This document shows positions 23,225 to 36,400 of a DNA stretch of 64,000 bases, in pieces (within the stretch, counting starts at the first letter, position 1; each line of letters begins with the position of its first letter). The translations under genes were made by a program, and so were the position numbers. Origin of the DNA: Bacilli bacterium. GTDB taxonomy: Bacteria; Bacillota_I; Bacilli_A; RF39; UBA660. The notes beneath the pieces were generated by a model. That model was not told where the DNA came from. It ran no database searches and saw only the letters and a list, made by a program, of their open reading frames with translations. The stretch spans positions 1 through 64,000 of the forward strand of contig JAFSGC010000008.1 in NCBI GenBank assembly GCA_017434825.1. The letters are read 5' to 3'.

Positions 23225-24274
23225 CTATTCATTTTCAAATTTATATTCAATTGCTTTAAACTCTTCATATGTTTTAGCAAAATAAACTTTTCCTGTATTA
23301 ACATCTGCAAAGAAATAAATGTAATCTGTATTACTTGGATTTAAACTTGCAGTAATACTTTCTAGTGAAGGATTACATATAGCTCCTACAGGTAATCCAA
23401 TAAAATCTTTATGACGAGTATTATAAGGGTTCTTAGCATTTAAATCATCAATAGTAAGTCCCTCAGTCATATCTTTAAATACTCCATAATAAGATGTGAC
23501 ATCCATCCCAAGAGTCATCCCCATATCTAATCTTGTATATATAACTTGACTAACAGTTTCACGATCACTTTTAGTAACAGCCTCTTTTTCTATAATTGAA
23601 GCCATTGTTAAAATTTCATGGGCGCTATATTCGCTGCTTTCAATTTGTTTCTTAAACGGCTCTAAAACCATTTCAGTTTGACTTAACAACTTTTCTAAAA
23701 TTGTTTCAATTGAAGCATTTTGATAAAACTCGTAAGTATTCGGAGAAAGATATCCTTCCAAAGGATAATAAATCTTACTATTTAGAATTGAACTATCCAA
23801 AAACCAATACTTATCAATCAAACTTCTTAAATAATCTTTATCCTCACCTTTAGCTACAATTTCATCATATGTAATATCAAAGTTATTACTAATTAATTTT
23901 GCATAATCTACAAATCTTAAACCTTCGACAAAAGTTATTCTAACTGTCGCTGGAACTTCTTTTGTCTTTCCTTGAGCAATTTGATTAATGATATCTAAAG
24001 TGCTGTCAGAACGGTCTATTATATATGTTCCTGCCTGTAAATTACTCTTTGAAGAAAAAAATACATAAGCCAGTGCAACATATTTATTTTTAATTAATTC
24101 AGCTTTTTTTAAATCGTTAATAATATCTATTTTATTAGTTCCTGGTTTAATGACAAACGTAACTTCATCTGTTTTATTAGATACTGGTTTTAACGATATA
24201 ACACAATACCCAATTAATAAAGCAAAAACAGCCACCGCAACCCCGAGAATTATTAATACCTTTTTATTCTTCAT
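23225..24274 (-). CDS. mltG: Endolytic murein transglycosylase MltG (YceG-like)
   Basis: A 349-residue protein with one N-terminal membrane helix (about 5-27), a LysM-like segment (FVIKPGTNKIDIINDLKKAE) and a catalytic YceG domain: ILTMASIIEKEAVTKSDRET (catalytic Glu), SQVIYTRLDMGMTLGMDVTS, NPYNTRHKDFIGLPVGAICN and the final VYFAKTYEEF. MltG cuts nascent peptidoglycan glycan strands at the membrane. It is in its conserved place between yrzB and yrrM. Confidence 0.95.
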   Translation of the reverse strand: MKNKKVLIILGVAVAVFALLIGYCVISLKPVSNKTDEVTFVIKPGTNKIDIINDLKKAELIKNKYVALAYVFFSSKSNLQAGTYIIDRSDSTLDIINQIAQGKTKEVPATVRITFVEGLRFVDYAKLISNNFDITYDEIVAKGEDKDYLRSLIDKYWFLDSSILNSKIYYPLEGYLSPNTYEFYQNASIETILEKLLSQTEMVLEPFKKQIESSEYSAHEILTMASIIEKEAVTKSDRETVSQVIYTRLDMGMTLGMDVTSYYGVFKDMTEGLTIDDLNAKNPYNTRHKDFIGLPVGAICNPSLESITASLNPSNTDYIYFFADVNTGKVYFAKTYEEFKAIEYKFENE

Positions 24275-24550
24275 TTAATCCTCTTTTTCTGTATCGATTT
24301 TAGCTAATAACTTTTCAATTAAAGCCCATTCTTCATCTTTCAAAACTGGTAGTAGTACTTCTTTACCATCATTATTTTGATAAATCCCAGCATAAGTTTT
24401 AATAAAACCGTCTTCATCAATAACATCATCTGTATAAACTACATACAAATTATCATTTTCCTCAGTTTCAAAAGTCATAATAACTTTATAATCCCTACGA
24501 TTACCATCGGGATCAGTTAAGCTAATAACATTATTTTCCTTATCAATCAT
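24275..24550 (-). CDS. DUF1292 protein (YrzB)
   Basis: A 91-residue acidic protein, normal for DUF1292. It begins MIDKENNVISLTDPDGNRRD and has the pattern VIMTFETEENDNLYVVYTD and EWALIEKLLAKIDTE. Function of the family is unknown. It overlaps ruvX by 4 nt and touches mltG, as in B. subtilis (yrrK-yrzB-yrrL). Confidence 0.9.
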   Translation of the reverse strand: MIDKENNVISLTDPDGNRRDYKVIMTFETEENDNLYVVYTDDVIDEDGFIKTYAGIYQNNDGKEVLLPVLKDEEWALIEKLLAKIDTEKED

Positions 24551-24963
24551 GAAATACTCCTTAGATAACTCTCCAATATTAGAGTAGCAGCTTCCATATC
24601 GACTTTGTCCTTAAAATCCTTTGATTTCAAATTATTCTCATGTAATATTCTTTCCGCTTCAACAGAAGTAAGTCTTTCATCTACTGTAAATACATTAACA
24701 CCTAAAGCCTCAAGTTTTGGAATAAAGTTTAAAGTTCTTTGAGAAGCAAAGCCTAAAGAACCATCCATATTCTTAGGAAGTCCTATAGCTACATCAGTAA
24801 TATTTTCTTTTTCAATAATTTCTTTTACTTTATCAATCGCAGTATCATAATCTTCTTTAGGAAAACGTATTGTAGTATGCGGAAAAATAATTGTATTAGA
24901 GCGATCCGAAATTGCCACTCCTAATGTTTTTGTTCCTAAATCTAAACCTAAATACCTTGCCAT
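24547..24963 (-). CDS. ruvX: Holliday-junction resolvase-like RuvX/YqgF
   Basis: A 138-residue RNase H-fold protein. It has YLGLDLGTKTLGVAISD at the N-terminus (first catalytic Asp), VAIGLPKNMDGSLGFASQRT, and FTVDERLTSVEAERIL with the second acidic residue, and DMEAATLILESYL at the end. The family is implicated in pre-16S rRNA 5' processing and junction resolution. It sits 2 bp after ireB and overlaps yrzB. Confidence 0.96.
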   Translation of the reverse strand: MARYLGLDLGTKTLGVAISDRSNTIIFPHTTIRFPKEDYDTAIDKVKEIIEKENITDVAIGLPKNMDGSLGFASQRTLNFIPKLEALGVNVFTVDERLTSVEAERILHENNLKSKDFKDKVDMEAATLILESYLRSIS

Positions 24964-24965
24964 AA

Positions 24966-25214
24966 TTATCTTCCTAAATACCCATTTATAATAGCCATTA
25001 GTAATTCTTCTCTTGAGAACTTACTAAGTTTTTTTCTGGCTTCTTCTTTACTTGTTATATAACTTAAATCATCAGTCAATATATAACCCACTAATTGATT
25101 GGTAGCATTATACCCATTTTTTTCAAGGGAACGAACAACTTCATTTAACGTCATCATGATAAGCTCTTGTCTTAATTCTGCAACATTAAATACAGTTGTA
25201 TTATTATCAACCAT
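24966..25214 (-). CDS. ireB: IreB regulatory phosphoprotein
   Basis: An 82-residue protein when started at the ATG preceded by GAGGTG (MVDNNTTVFNVAELRQ); a longer frame has no ribosome site. Conserved pattern: LNEVVRSLEKNGYNATNQLV, GYILTDDLSYITSKEEARKK, FSREELLMAIINGYLG, matching the DUF965/IreB family. In Enterococcus IreB is a substrate of the IreK Ser/Thr kinase and restrains cephalosporin resistance. It heads the ruvX-mltG-trmR-trhP operon. Confidence 0.92.
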   Translation of the reverse strand: MVDNNTTVFNVAELRQELIMMTLNEVVRSLEKNGYNATNQLVGYILTDDLSYITSKEEARKKLSKFSREELLMAIINGYLGR

Positions 25215-25239
25215 AGTTTCACCTCTTTGATCAGTATTA

Positions 25240-25268
25240 ATTTTACCAAATATCAAATAAGAATTCAA
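25240..25268 (-). promoter_or_regulatory. Promoter of the ireB operon
   Basis: On the minus strand TTGAAT, a 17-bp spacer and TAAAAT, 26-54 bp upstream of the ireB start. Confidence 0.6.
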
Positions 25269-25321
25269 CATACCTATTTCTTACACCTTTACACATTAGA
25301 GAAAATTTTCATTATTGGACT

Positions 25322-25350
25322 TTGACAATTTTCTTAAAATTTGGTATAAA
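25322..25350 (+). promoter_or_regulatory. Promoter of the small RNA
   Basis: TTGACA, 17-bp spacer, TATAAA on the plus strand, with predicted start near 25357. It is divergent from the ireB promoter. Confidence 0.75.
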
Positions 25351-25356
25351 TCAATT

Positions 25357-25464
25357 ATCAGGGTATACCATTTACCATGTGTACCTTGATGTTTGCTATT
25401 CTATATGGTAGCCAAAGACCTGAATAGCAAACCTAAAAGCCTGTGTGCCTGCGCAGGCTTTTTT
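25357..25464 (+). ncRNA. Structured small RNA with two hairpins, a possible kissing-loop and its own terminator
   Basis: About 108 nt between a good promoter and a strong terminator, with no open reading frame of note. Hairpin 1: 25359-25368 with 25379-25388 (10 pairs, two G-U). Hairpin 2: 11 perfect pairs, 25391-25401 with 25422-25432. The loop of hairpin 1 contains TACCAT (25373-25378) and the loop of hairpin 2 contains ATGGTA (25405-25410), which are fully complementary, so the two loops can pair. Hairpin 3: AAGCCTG and CAGGCTT (25437-25460) followed by T residues is the terminator. It does not fit the SRP RNA, tmRNA, RNase P RNA, 6S RNA or common riboswitches as I know them. No plus-strand gene lies downstream, so a trans-acting or housekeeping RNA is more likely than a riboswitch. 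Confidence 0.7.
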
Positions 25465-25489
25465 AATGCCTAAAATTAAATCACAAAAA

Positions 25490-25507
25490 AACTGCATTTG
25501 AGCAGTT
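25490..25507 (-). terminator. Terminator of the ATPase / surface-protein operon
   Basis: AACTGC pairs with GCAGTT around a 6-nt loop, followed by TTTTTTT on the minus strand, just after the prepilin-like gene. Confidence 0.75.
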
Positions 25508-25512
25508 ATTTA

Positions 25513-25698
25513 TTATTCACAAACTCCTTCACCAGGATTCTTGCCTTCAACATAGGTTTGGCCAAGCATTCCGCAAGACGCCTTAGTAATAGCATCCTTT
25601 AGATAGCCCCCAAAATAATTTACTAATGCAATAGCAATTACACTAATTAATGCAATAATCAGAATATATTCTACTAATGCTTGTCCTTTTTTGTTCAT
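25513..25698 (-). CDS. Flp/class III prepilin-like protein, last gene of the ATPase-like operon
   Basis: A 61-residue protein starting MNKKGQALVEYILIIALISV. KKG^QALVEY is the processing site of Flp-type (and class III) prepilins, with the conserved Glu at +5 followed by Tyr, and a hydrophobic helix of about 20 residues. The mature end is short and has two cysteines (KASCGMLG and EGVCE). The ribosome site is AGGTGA. It lies 26 bp after the gamma-like gene with no terminator between, so it is probably co-transcribed. Maturation needs a prepilin peptidase; none, nor a TadA/CpaF ATPase, is in the window. Confidence 0.8.
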   Translation of the reverse strand: MNKKGQALVEYILIIALISVIAIALVNYFGGYLKDAITKASCGMLGQTYVEGKNPGEGVCE

Positions 25699-25724
25699 AA
25701 TTTTAATTCACCTAAATCCTTTAC

Positions 25725-26516
25725 TTAATCTTCCTCTACTATATTTGTAAATATAACTTTTTTAGAGTTTTCAATATTCTTTTTCAAACTTTTAGCTCGA
25801 AGCTCTTTGATTGTTTTAATACGATCTATTTCTTCAAGCTCTTCAATCTTCTTAAGCGAAGATGCCGTCATTGTATTTCTAATTACGTTTTCAGCAGCCC
25901 ATGAAAATATTTCACAAATCTCCAGCTGATAACAAACGTAATAAGCAATTAAATTGTTTATAAAACTTTTAATATCAGTTTCTACTAAGAAATCTACATT
26001 CTCTTTATATTCTTCATTATATTCAACAGGGAAAACCTGAAGACAAGTAAAATCACTACGAGAGAAATTATAATAATGATTATAATAAATATTTATTTCT
26101 CTAAATTCTCGATTATTTACAGCGTTTACTAAATAATCTTTTATCTTAGGTAAGTCATTATAAAAGTTCTCTTTTGATAATTTCATAATAACTTTATCAT
26201 CAATATATGTAATTTTCTTCCCAATAATAATTTTGTAATCATCTTTTGTTTCTTTAATTTTCGAAGAAACTACTTGATTATATGTAGAACAAAAACCATA
26301 GTCTGATGCTATATATATATTTAATATTGGTTTCGTAGGATCTGGTACAATGCTATTCTTATCTAAAACAATATTATCGTTATACATAATCGAAGATATT
26401 ATCTTAGTTAAAACTGAACTTGTCATACCAAATTCATCTACTTTACTTTTCGCAGCATTTATTCTAACTAACGAAAAGAGATTCATTACTTGAACAATTG
26501 GTTTAATGTTCTTCAT
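25725..26516 (-). CDS. F1 ATPase gamma-like subunit
   Basis: A 263-residue protein, slightly shorter than normal gamma (about 285). The central Rossmann-like domain has NIYIASDYGFCSTYNQVVSS, equivalent to the family ITSDRGLCGGFN. The C-terminal helix shows SWAAENVIRNTMTASSLKK and a long charged helix (ELEEIDRIKTIKELRAKSLK), in register with the gamma EL.ARM.AM..AT.NA helix. The N-terminal helix (VQVMNLFSLVRINAAKSKVD) is the other half of the rotor coiled coil. The Cys/Gly details are changed, showing strong divergence. The start follows GGAGGAC. It normally forms the central shaft turning inside alpha3beta3. Confidence 0.85.
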   Translation of the reverse strand: MKNIKPIVQVMNLFSLVRINAAKSKVDEFGMTSSVLTKIISSIMYNDNIVLDKNSIVPDPTKPILNIYIASDYGFCSTYNQVVSSKIKETKDDYKIIIGKKITYIDDKVIMKLSKENFYNDLPKIKDYLVNAVNNREFREINIYYNHYYNFSRSDFTCLQVFPVEYNEEYKENVDFLVETDIKSFINNLIAYYVCYQLEICEIFSWAAENVIRNTMTASSLKKIEELEEIDRIKTIKELRAKSLKKNIENSKKVIFTNIVEED

Positions 26517-26526
26517 TATTGTCCTC

Positions 26527-26868
26527 CTACATAATTGTTACAACTTTTGAACGATAAAATTCATCTAAGTATGCTAAATAATCAGCTATACTTTCATTTT
26601 CTTTAATTTTTCTAGGTTTATTATCTAGAGTTGTTTGATTAAATAATGTATCGCTAAGAGCTAATAACATTTTCTTACTTTTAATATTTACTAATCTTAT
26701 ATTATCATCGGTTGTAAGTTGGAAAAACATCTTTTCCCCTTCTTTTTCTTCTTCTAAAACTTTCATCGCATATACACAAGGAATACCTTTATACGTTAGT
26801 TCTGTTAATACAACATATTCCTCGTCTTTTTCATCTCTAAAAGTCTTTCCTACTAAACTTTCTTCCAT
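26527..26868 (-). CDS. Small unknown protein in the ATPase-like operon
   Basis: A 113-residue soluble protein. I start it at the ATG (MEESLVGKTF) preceded by GGAGGATT; a frame 7 codons longer starts inside the previous gene. It has a strand-rich part (FRDEKDEEYVVLTELTYKG, then FFQLTTDDNIRLVNIKS) resembling the compact domain of DUF1292/YrzB-type proteins, and a helical C-terminus ending VVTIM. I cannot assign a function. Position before gamma suggests a stator, assembly or regulatory factor. Confidence 0.6.
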   Translation of the reverse strand: MEESLVGKTFRDEKDEEYVVLTELTYKGIPCVYAMKVLEEEKEGEKMFFQLTTDDNIRLVNIKSKKMLLALSDTLFNQTTLDNKPRKIKENESIADYLAYLDEFYRSKVVTIM

Positions 26869-26869
26869 A

Positions 26870-27595
26870 TTAATCCTCCAAATATACATCTAAATTACTT
26901 ACTTTTGTTTGTAATAAATTCACTTTTGAATTAACAACTGTTACATCCTTTAGTAGATCTACACTAACATCATTAATTTTTAACGTTGCATTCTTAATAT
27001 CGGCTTCTACAGTTTCAATTGTATCAGTTTCATAACTATAGTAAGTTACATAATTACTATTTGCAATAACATAACTATATGCACTTAAGTTAGTAACTTT
27101 TCCATTGATAGAAATTGTGCTTTCCACTGGAATTAAATAAGTATCTACTCCATCATATACAAAGAAGTCGGTTTCTGCTTTTTCTTTGCCATTACTATTA
27201 ATAACTGAAGATCCAGCTTCCAAAGAAATATAACTATATTTTGGTAAACGATAAGTTAGATTTTGACGATAATAGAAAACTATTGAACTTACTTTAGGAA
27301 TAATCACTTTTGTCTTGCTACTATCATAAATAGGACTGTTTTCATATACCTTGTATTCCTTAGCAGTAATGTTAATAAGTCCATCATTTTCGTAACTTAA
27401 TTTAGCATCAAATTCCATTTTTGTTTTATCAAAATACTGATATAAATTTGCATTTGAACTTGATACATCAATTTTATTTTTATTCATTTTGATTAAGCTA
27501 ATAATGATTAATGACGCAATAATAACTAGTAATAATGCTCCAACAACGGTACAGGCTATATAATTTTTCTTAACAAATTCTTTTATTTTTTTCAT
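26870..27595 (-). CDS. N-terminally anchored extracytoplasmic protein of the ATPase-like operon
   Basis: A 241-residue protein. A basic start (KKIKEFVKKNYIA) and one membrane helix (about 13-36) imply a short cytoplasmic tail and about 200 residues outside. The outer part is strand-rich with many Tyr/Ser/Asn (FFVYDGVDTYLIPVESTISI). Its layout resembles the N-terminal parts of the 468- and 2004-residue proteins of the same operon: short tail, helix, compact beta domain with a Tyr/Val-rich core. It overlaps the five-helix protein gene by 4 nt. No family recognised. Confidence 0.7.
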   Translation of the reverse strand: MKKIKEFVKKNYIACTVVGALLLVIIASLIIISLIKMNKNKIDVSSSNANLYQYFDKTKMEFDAKLSYENDGLINITAKEYKVYENSPIYDSSKTKVIIPKVSSIVFYYRQNLTYRLPKYSYISLEAGSSVINSNGKEKAETDFFVYDGVDTYLIPVESTISINGKVTNLSAYSYVIANSNYVTYYSYETDTIETVEADIKNATLKINDVSVDLLKDVTVVNSKVNLLQTKVSNLDVYLED

Positions 27596-28090
27596 ATAAA
27601 TTCTCCTTTACCACGAATGTTTTTAATAAATTTAAATGTTGTAAATATATAAAACAATATTGCGAAGACATTCATAGCTATTTGTAATATTAAATAAGAG
27701 AAATCTCCGTGTTCAATTCTTAAAACATTAACTAGATTTGCTAAATAAATTAAAGCTATATTAACTCCATTTATAAATGAATTAATCAGAAGATATTTAG
27801 CATTTTTTAAAATGGCAAATGCTAGTATTATCATAAATAAACTAACCAGAATAAAGGCCATTGTTAAATCAATCTTAAGTATTAACGTATATCCAAGTAG
27901 TAAAAAATTTAGAATTATTAACGTTAAAGCCATAGTCTGTTTATTAGTGTAATTCATAAATAAACCACTTAAATAGATACTTTTTTTAGAGCCTTTCTTA
28001 CTCATTATTAATAAAGTTATTACTAAAGCAACTAAGAATACTGCAAAGACAATTGCAAAGTACAAATAGTTGCTTAGTATATCCTTTAGG

Positions 28091-28098
<8 letters not shown>
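27592..28098 (-). CDS. Five-helix membrane protein of the ATPase-like operon
   Basis: A 168-residue protein with about five membrane helices (roughly 10-32, 54-75, 77-98, 103-125, 133-157), basic cytoplasmic loops (SKKGSKKS) and a C-terminus IKNIRGKGEFI. It is the only polytopic protein in the operon besides the c-like subunit, so it is the positional candidate for the a subunit, yet it lacks the conserved arginine-bearing helix pair of true a subunits and is far shorter (a is usually 220-270 residues). It overlaps the epsilon-like gene by 8 nt. Confidence 0.7.
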
Positions 28099-31015
<2,917 letters not shown>

Positions 31016-31016
31016 A

Positions 31017-31760
31017 CTACACATCCCTTTCATTTATACTATAATCGTATATTCTATCTTGATATTTAATAATCATTCCCTTATAAATATCATCACTATA
31101 AGTGGTTTTTATATATGGACTAAGATAATCATAGTTTTTCGTTTTATTTCCTACTATTACCTCAATTTTTGGTAGATTATTTTCAATTAATAATCCTAAA
31201 TCCAACAAAAATTTTTCTAATTTAAACTTCCTAGTTGTCACATACGAATTAAATACTTCATATTCTTCATCAGTAATCATTTCACCAATAACTTTAATTT
31301 GAGCATCCTTATTTAACATTTTTAACTTATAAATTAAATTTGGACTAAAACGATCTTGAAGCATTTGATACGTTTTATAATTCTCATTAACCTTTGTTTT
31401 ACTAAGAAAGTCTTTTAAAATCTTTTCTTCATCTATTTGAAAGATTTCATCAACTCGATTAGCAATTTTAAGTGCATTAGCCATTTCATAGTCTGTTGAG
31501 CTCATTACATTTAATAAGTCTCTATCTACTGCACTTTTTTGTATTACCCTTTCTTTATCCTTAACATTTTCTTCAGTTTGTTCAGAATTAAGACTACTTA
31601 GCTTTTGTTCTTTTTCAAGAATTTGAGCATCGTAGTCTTGCATCTTCTTAAAATAATATTCTTTACTATCGCTTGTAATATTTTCAATAAGTTTTCTTAG
31701 TGCAAAAAATAATATTAAAGCAAGTAAAGAAATAATAATTATTAAAACTATTATTTCCAT
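31017..31760 (-). CDS. Fused b-delta-like stator subunit
   Basis: A 247-residue protein. One N-terminal membrane helix (about 2-22) followed by a charged coiled coil (ITSDSKEYYFKKMQDYDAQI, residues about 29-80) is the F-ATPase b pattern. From about residue 85 a helical domain, then a C-terminal domain ending DDIYKGMIIKYQDRIYDYSI, matches the delta/OSCP C-terminal motif (I.GG..I..GD.V.D.S). So one chain would carry both the peripheral stalk and the delta cap. b-delta fusions are known in some actinobacterial ATP synthases; I know of none in this context. It follows the c-like gene by 3 bp without a clear ribosome site. Confidence 0.75.
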   Translation of the reverse strand: MEIIVLIIIISLLALILFFALRKLIENITSDSKEYYFKKMQDYDAQILEKEQKLSSLNSEQTEENVKDKERVIQKSAVDRDLLNVMSSTDYEMANALKIANRVDEIFQIDEEKILKDFLSKTKVNENYKTYQMLQDRFSPNLIYKLKMLNKDAQIKVIGEMITDEEYEVFNSYVTTRKFKLEKFLLDLGLLIENNLPKIEVIVGNKTKNYDYLSPYIKTTYSDDIYKGMIIKYQDRIYDYSINERDV

Positions 31761-31763
31761 GGA

Positions 31764-33431
<1,668 letters not shown>

Positions 33432-33432
<1 letters not shown>

Positions 33433-36400
33433 TATGCCGCCTTCCCGCTTTCATACATCGTATAAGCATCGTACTTAGTATCATCTAGAATATAACATTC
33501 ATTTGTAGTCGCATTCCAATAGTTTGATACGCTATTATCAAGACACAAGCTTTCAGTTGTTAAACCAGATGCTACATTACCACCTAAGTAGAATTGGAAT
33601 AAAATTGAGTAACCAGCTCCTACCGGATAATTTGTATTTGGTATTGTTATTTGATAGTAATTATCACCTATTGTTTCACTAGAACTACTATCATTTTTAT
33701 GCTCAACTTTATTATTTTCATCAAAGATTAGTGTGCCATCAATAGCAAATAAGTTATCACCACTTGTTCTTGTAATATGATATACAATACCTGCTACATA
33801 GGCTTCTTGGTCAGGATCAGGAATTAAACTTCCATCTTCAAGACTAATGTAATCTCTTGTCATATTTGTAGCATAACCAAATTTTAATATTGAGGTATTA
33901 CTTAACGCTGAGTATTCAATACGTCCTACTGAAATACCATTATCTCCTAAAGTATAAATCAAGTATGGAACTGAATATACATTTTCAACTGTACCGCCAA
34001 CATTATTTGTATAAGTCTTATAATCTATCATTAAATAATAAGCACTATTTACATCTAAGTTTTCATAAGTTAATGTAGTCATCATATCAAGACCATTTTC
34101 AGTTACATTAAGAACAAATTCAGTACCTTCAATTTTAACTTTATCTGCTCCAGTAGCTAAATAAGCAATATATTGACCATTTTCTTTATTTACTTCAGGT
34201 TTACTAATTACACGGTCTGGATCAGTAAATAATATATCAAAGCTTAAATATGGATTTTTACCATCTTTGAATTCTGCATTTTTAATAACATTTACTGAAG
34301 GATTCTTTAAAGCTCTTAAATTTAAACTATTATTATATATTTCATATTTATTTACTTGACCATCAAGTTCTTCAACTACAGCATTAATTACTAAATTATA
34401 ATTTGTATTAAATTCGAAATCTAAATCTTCACTAATGCTGATATCGTGATAGATTGATGCTAAGTAACTACCATTTTTAGTAAAACACGTTCCATCGTAA
34501 TTATTATAACTTATATCACAAGCTTTATATTTACTTGCATCTACACAAATACTATTATCATCATTGCATATTTGGTATTCTAAATTATCAATTCCAACAA
34601 TATCATCAATTTTATAATTTGTAGTTAAGTATCTAGTAGCATAATCTGTTTCAGAAACAGTATCTAACGCTGCATTTGATACGCTAACCTCTTCAGCAGT
34701 CTTAGTAGTAAATTCATAATTAAATGTTGCATAAGTACTAGATGTTGTATCTACTAAATAAGTTTTTTGACCAGCCATTTTCATATACGCTTTTAGATAA
34801 TAAGTTGTTCCAACGTTTAATTTATCAATTACAATTCGATATTCTACAGTAATTTCTGTATTATCAGTAACAGTTTCATCAAAAGTAATAATTCCTGTTC
34901 TATGATCATAACTATAATTTTCTACAGCACCAGCTGTCGTTCTTACAGCAGTAATATCAAACTTATAATCTGAATCTGCTACAAGTTTATATCGACCATC
35001 CACTACAGTTCCCTTTTGAATCGTTAGGTAATCCTTATTAACTTTAAGTTCTTTTACAAATGCATCCGTTTCTTTATCATATACTTCTACAAATACATAA
35101 CGATTTCCATCTTCTTCTGCATCAATATCATTTTCTGTAATACCAGATAAACCTAAGTTAACTTTTATACCATTAATAATGTTAGCTTTACCCATTACAT
35201 TAATTGATGGAATTACACGATCAAACTTAAAGTTTCCAATACCATTTATTGTAGATGATTTTAATTCTTTAGCCACAATTGGAAGTGTAACTTGCAAAGC
35301 CCCATAACCAAATGTTACTTCAATACCTCTATTTGTAACAACATAACTAGGATTAATGAAGTTTGTACTTTGAGTAGGAATTAAGTTAGAATAAATTGTA
35401 TTTATAAAATAAATTTTTCCACTGCCGATATTATTATCATCAGCATTATCATCAACAAATCCGCCTTTGCTATTAGCATAAGCATATACAGCAGATAATG
35501 CAGATGGACTAAACGTTACTTTATCTAAAGTAATACCATGTACAGATAAATAATTATCGTTATACACTTGACCATTTTGTTCGATGATCTCGTTAGACAT
35601 TACTTGAAATGCATATTTTCCTTGGCCATTAGCTAAATAACTAATATTACCAGAATCATACATTGCGCTTAACGAAACCGTTAAGTTTGCATTTTTGAAT
35701 GAACCAAAAACATTTTTGAATGTTGTAGAATTATATAACTTAGAATAGTCTACATATAAACAAGTGCTTACTTCATCATCACAAGTACCAACGTAAGCAA
35801 TTCTACTTAAATTGTCATATTTGCTTGTGTTTCTCCATGAAGCTTTAACTGATGCACCTTCATAGTAATCAATCATATTCGAACTTATTGGTGAAGTTAT
35901 TCTTGCACTGTTTGTAATATTATTAATCACAAACTTTTTATTTGAACCTTCGATTGCTAATTCTAATGTATAGAACGCAATTCTATTCTTTAATTGTTTA
36001 TTTAATAATTTTTCTTCTTCAGTTAGACTGTCATATGGTTCTGAAATCTTTAATGAGAACAAGTTATTATATTTAGATGAACCTAATTCATTTAGTTCTA
36101 AATCAAATCGAACGTTGCTAATATCATATACGCCTTCAAAGGTGAAATTATTGATATCAACCCTAGTTGCCTCTGTTCCCTCAGCTTCTATTAATATTGG
36201 GTTCAAATATACGTTATATACATCTCCGTTATTTAATCCAGTAAACTTAACACAATCATATTTACTTGTATAATTTTTTCCTTTTAAGTCGCTTGAATTG
36301 GCGCAAGTTGCCGCTTCACCTTCTAAACTAGATTCTCCAATTTCATAATATACTTTATAACCATCAGGTAATGCACCATCAACATCAGTTACATTATATT

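Noticed and set aside
25357-25464. Signal recognition particle (4.5S-like) RNA
   Set aside because: The length fits, but the conserved GGAA-loop apex and the AGCAGCC side of domain IV are absent; only a short AGCC resemblance exists.
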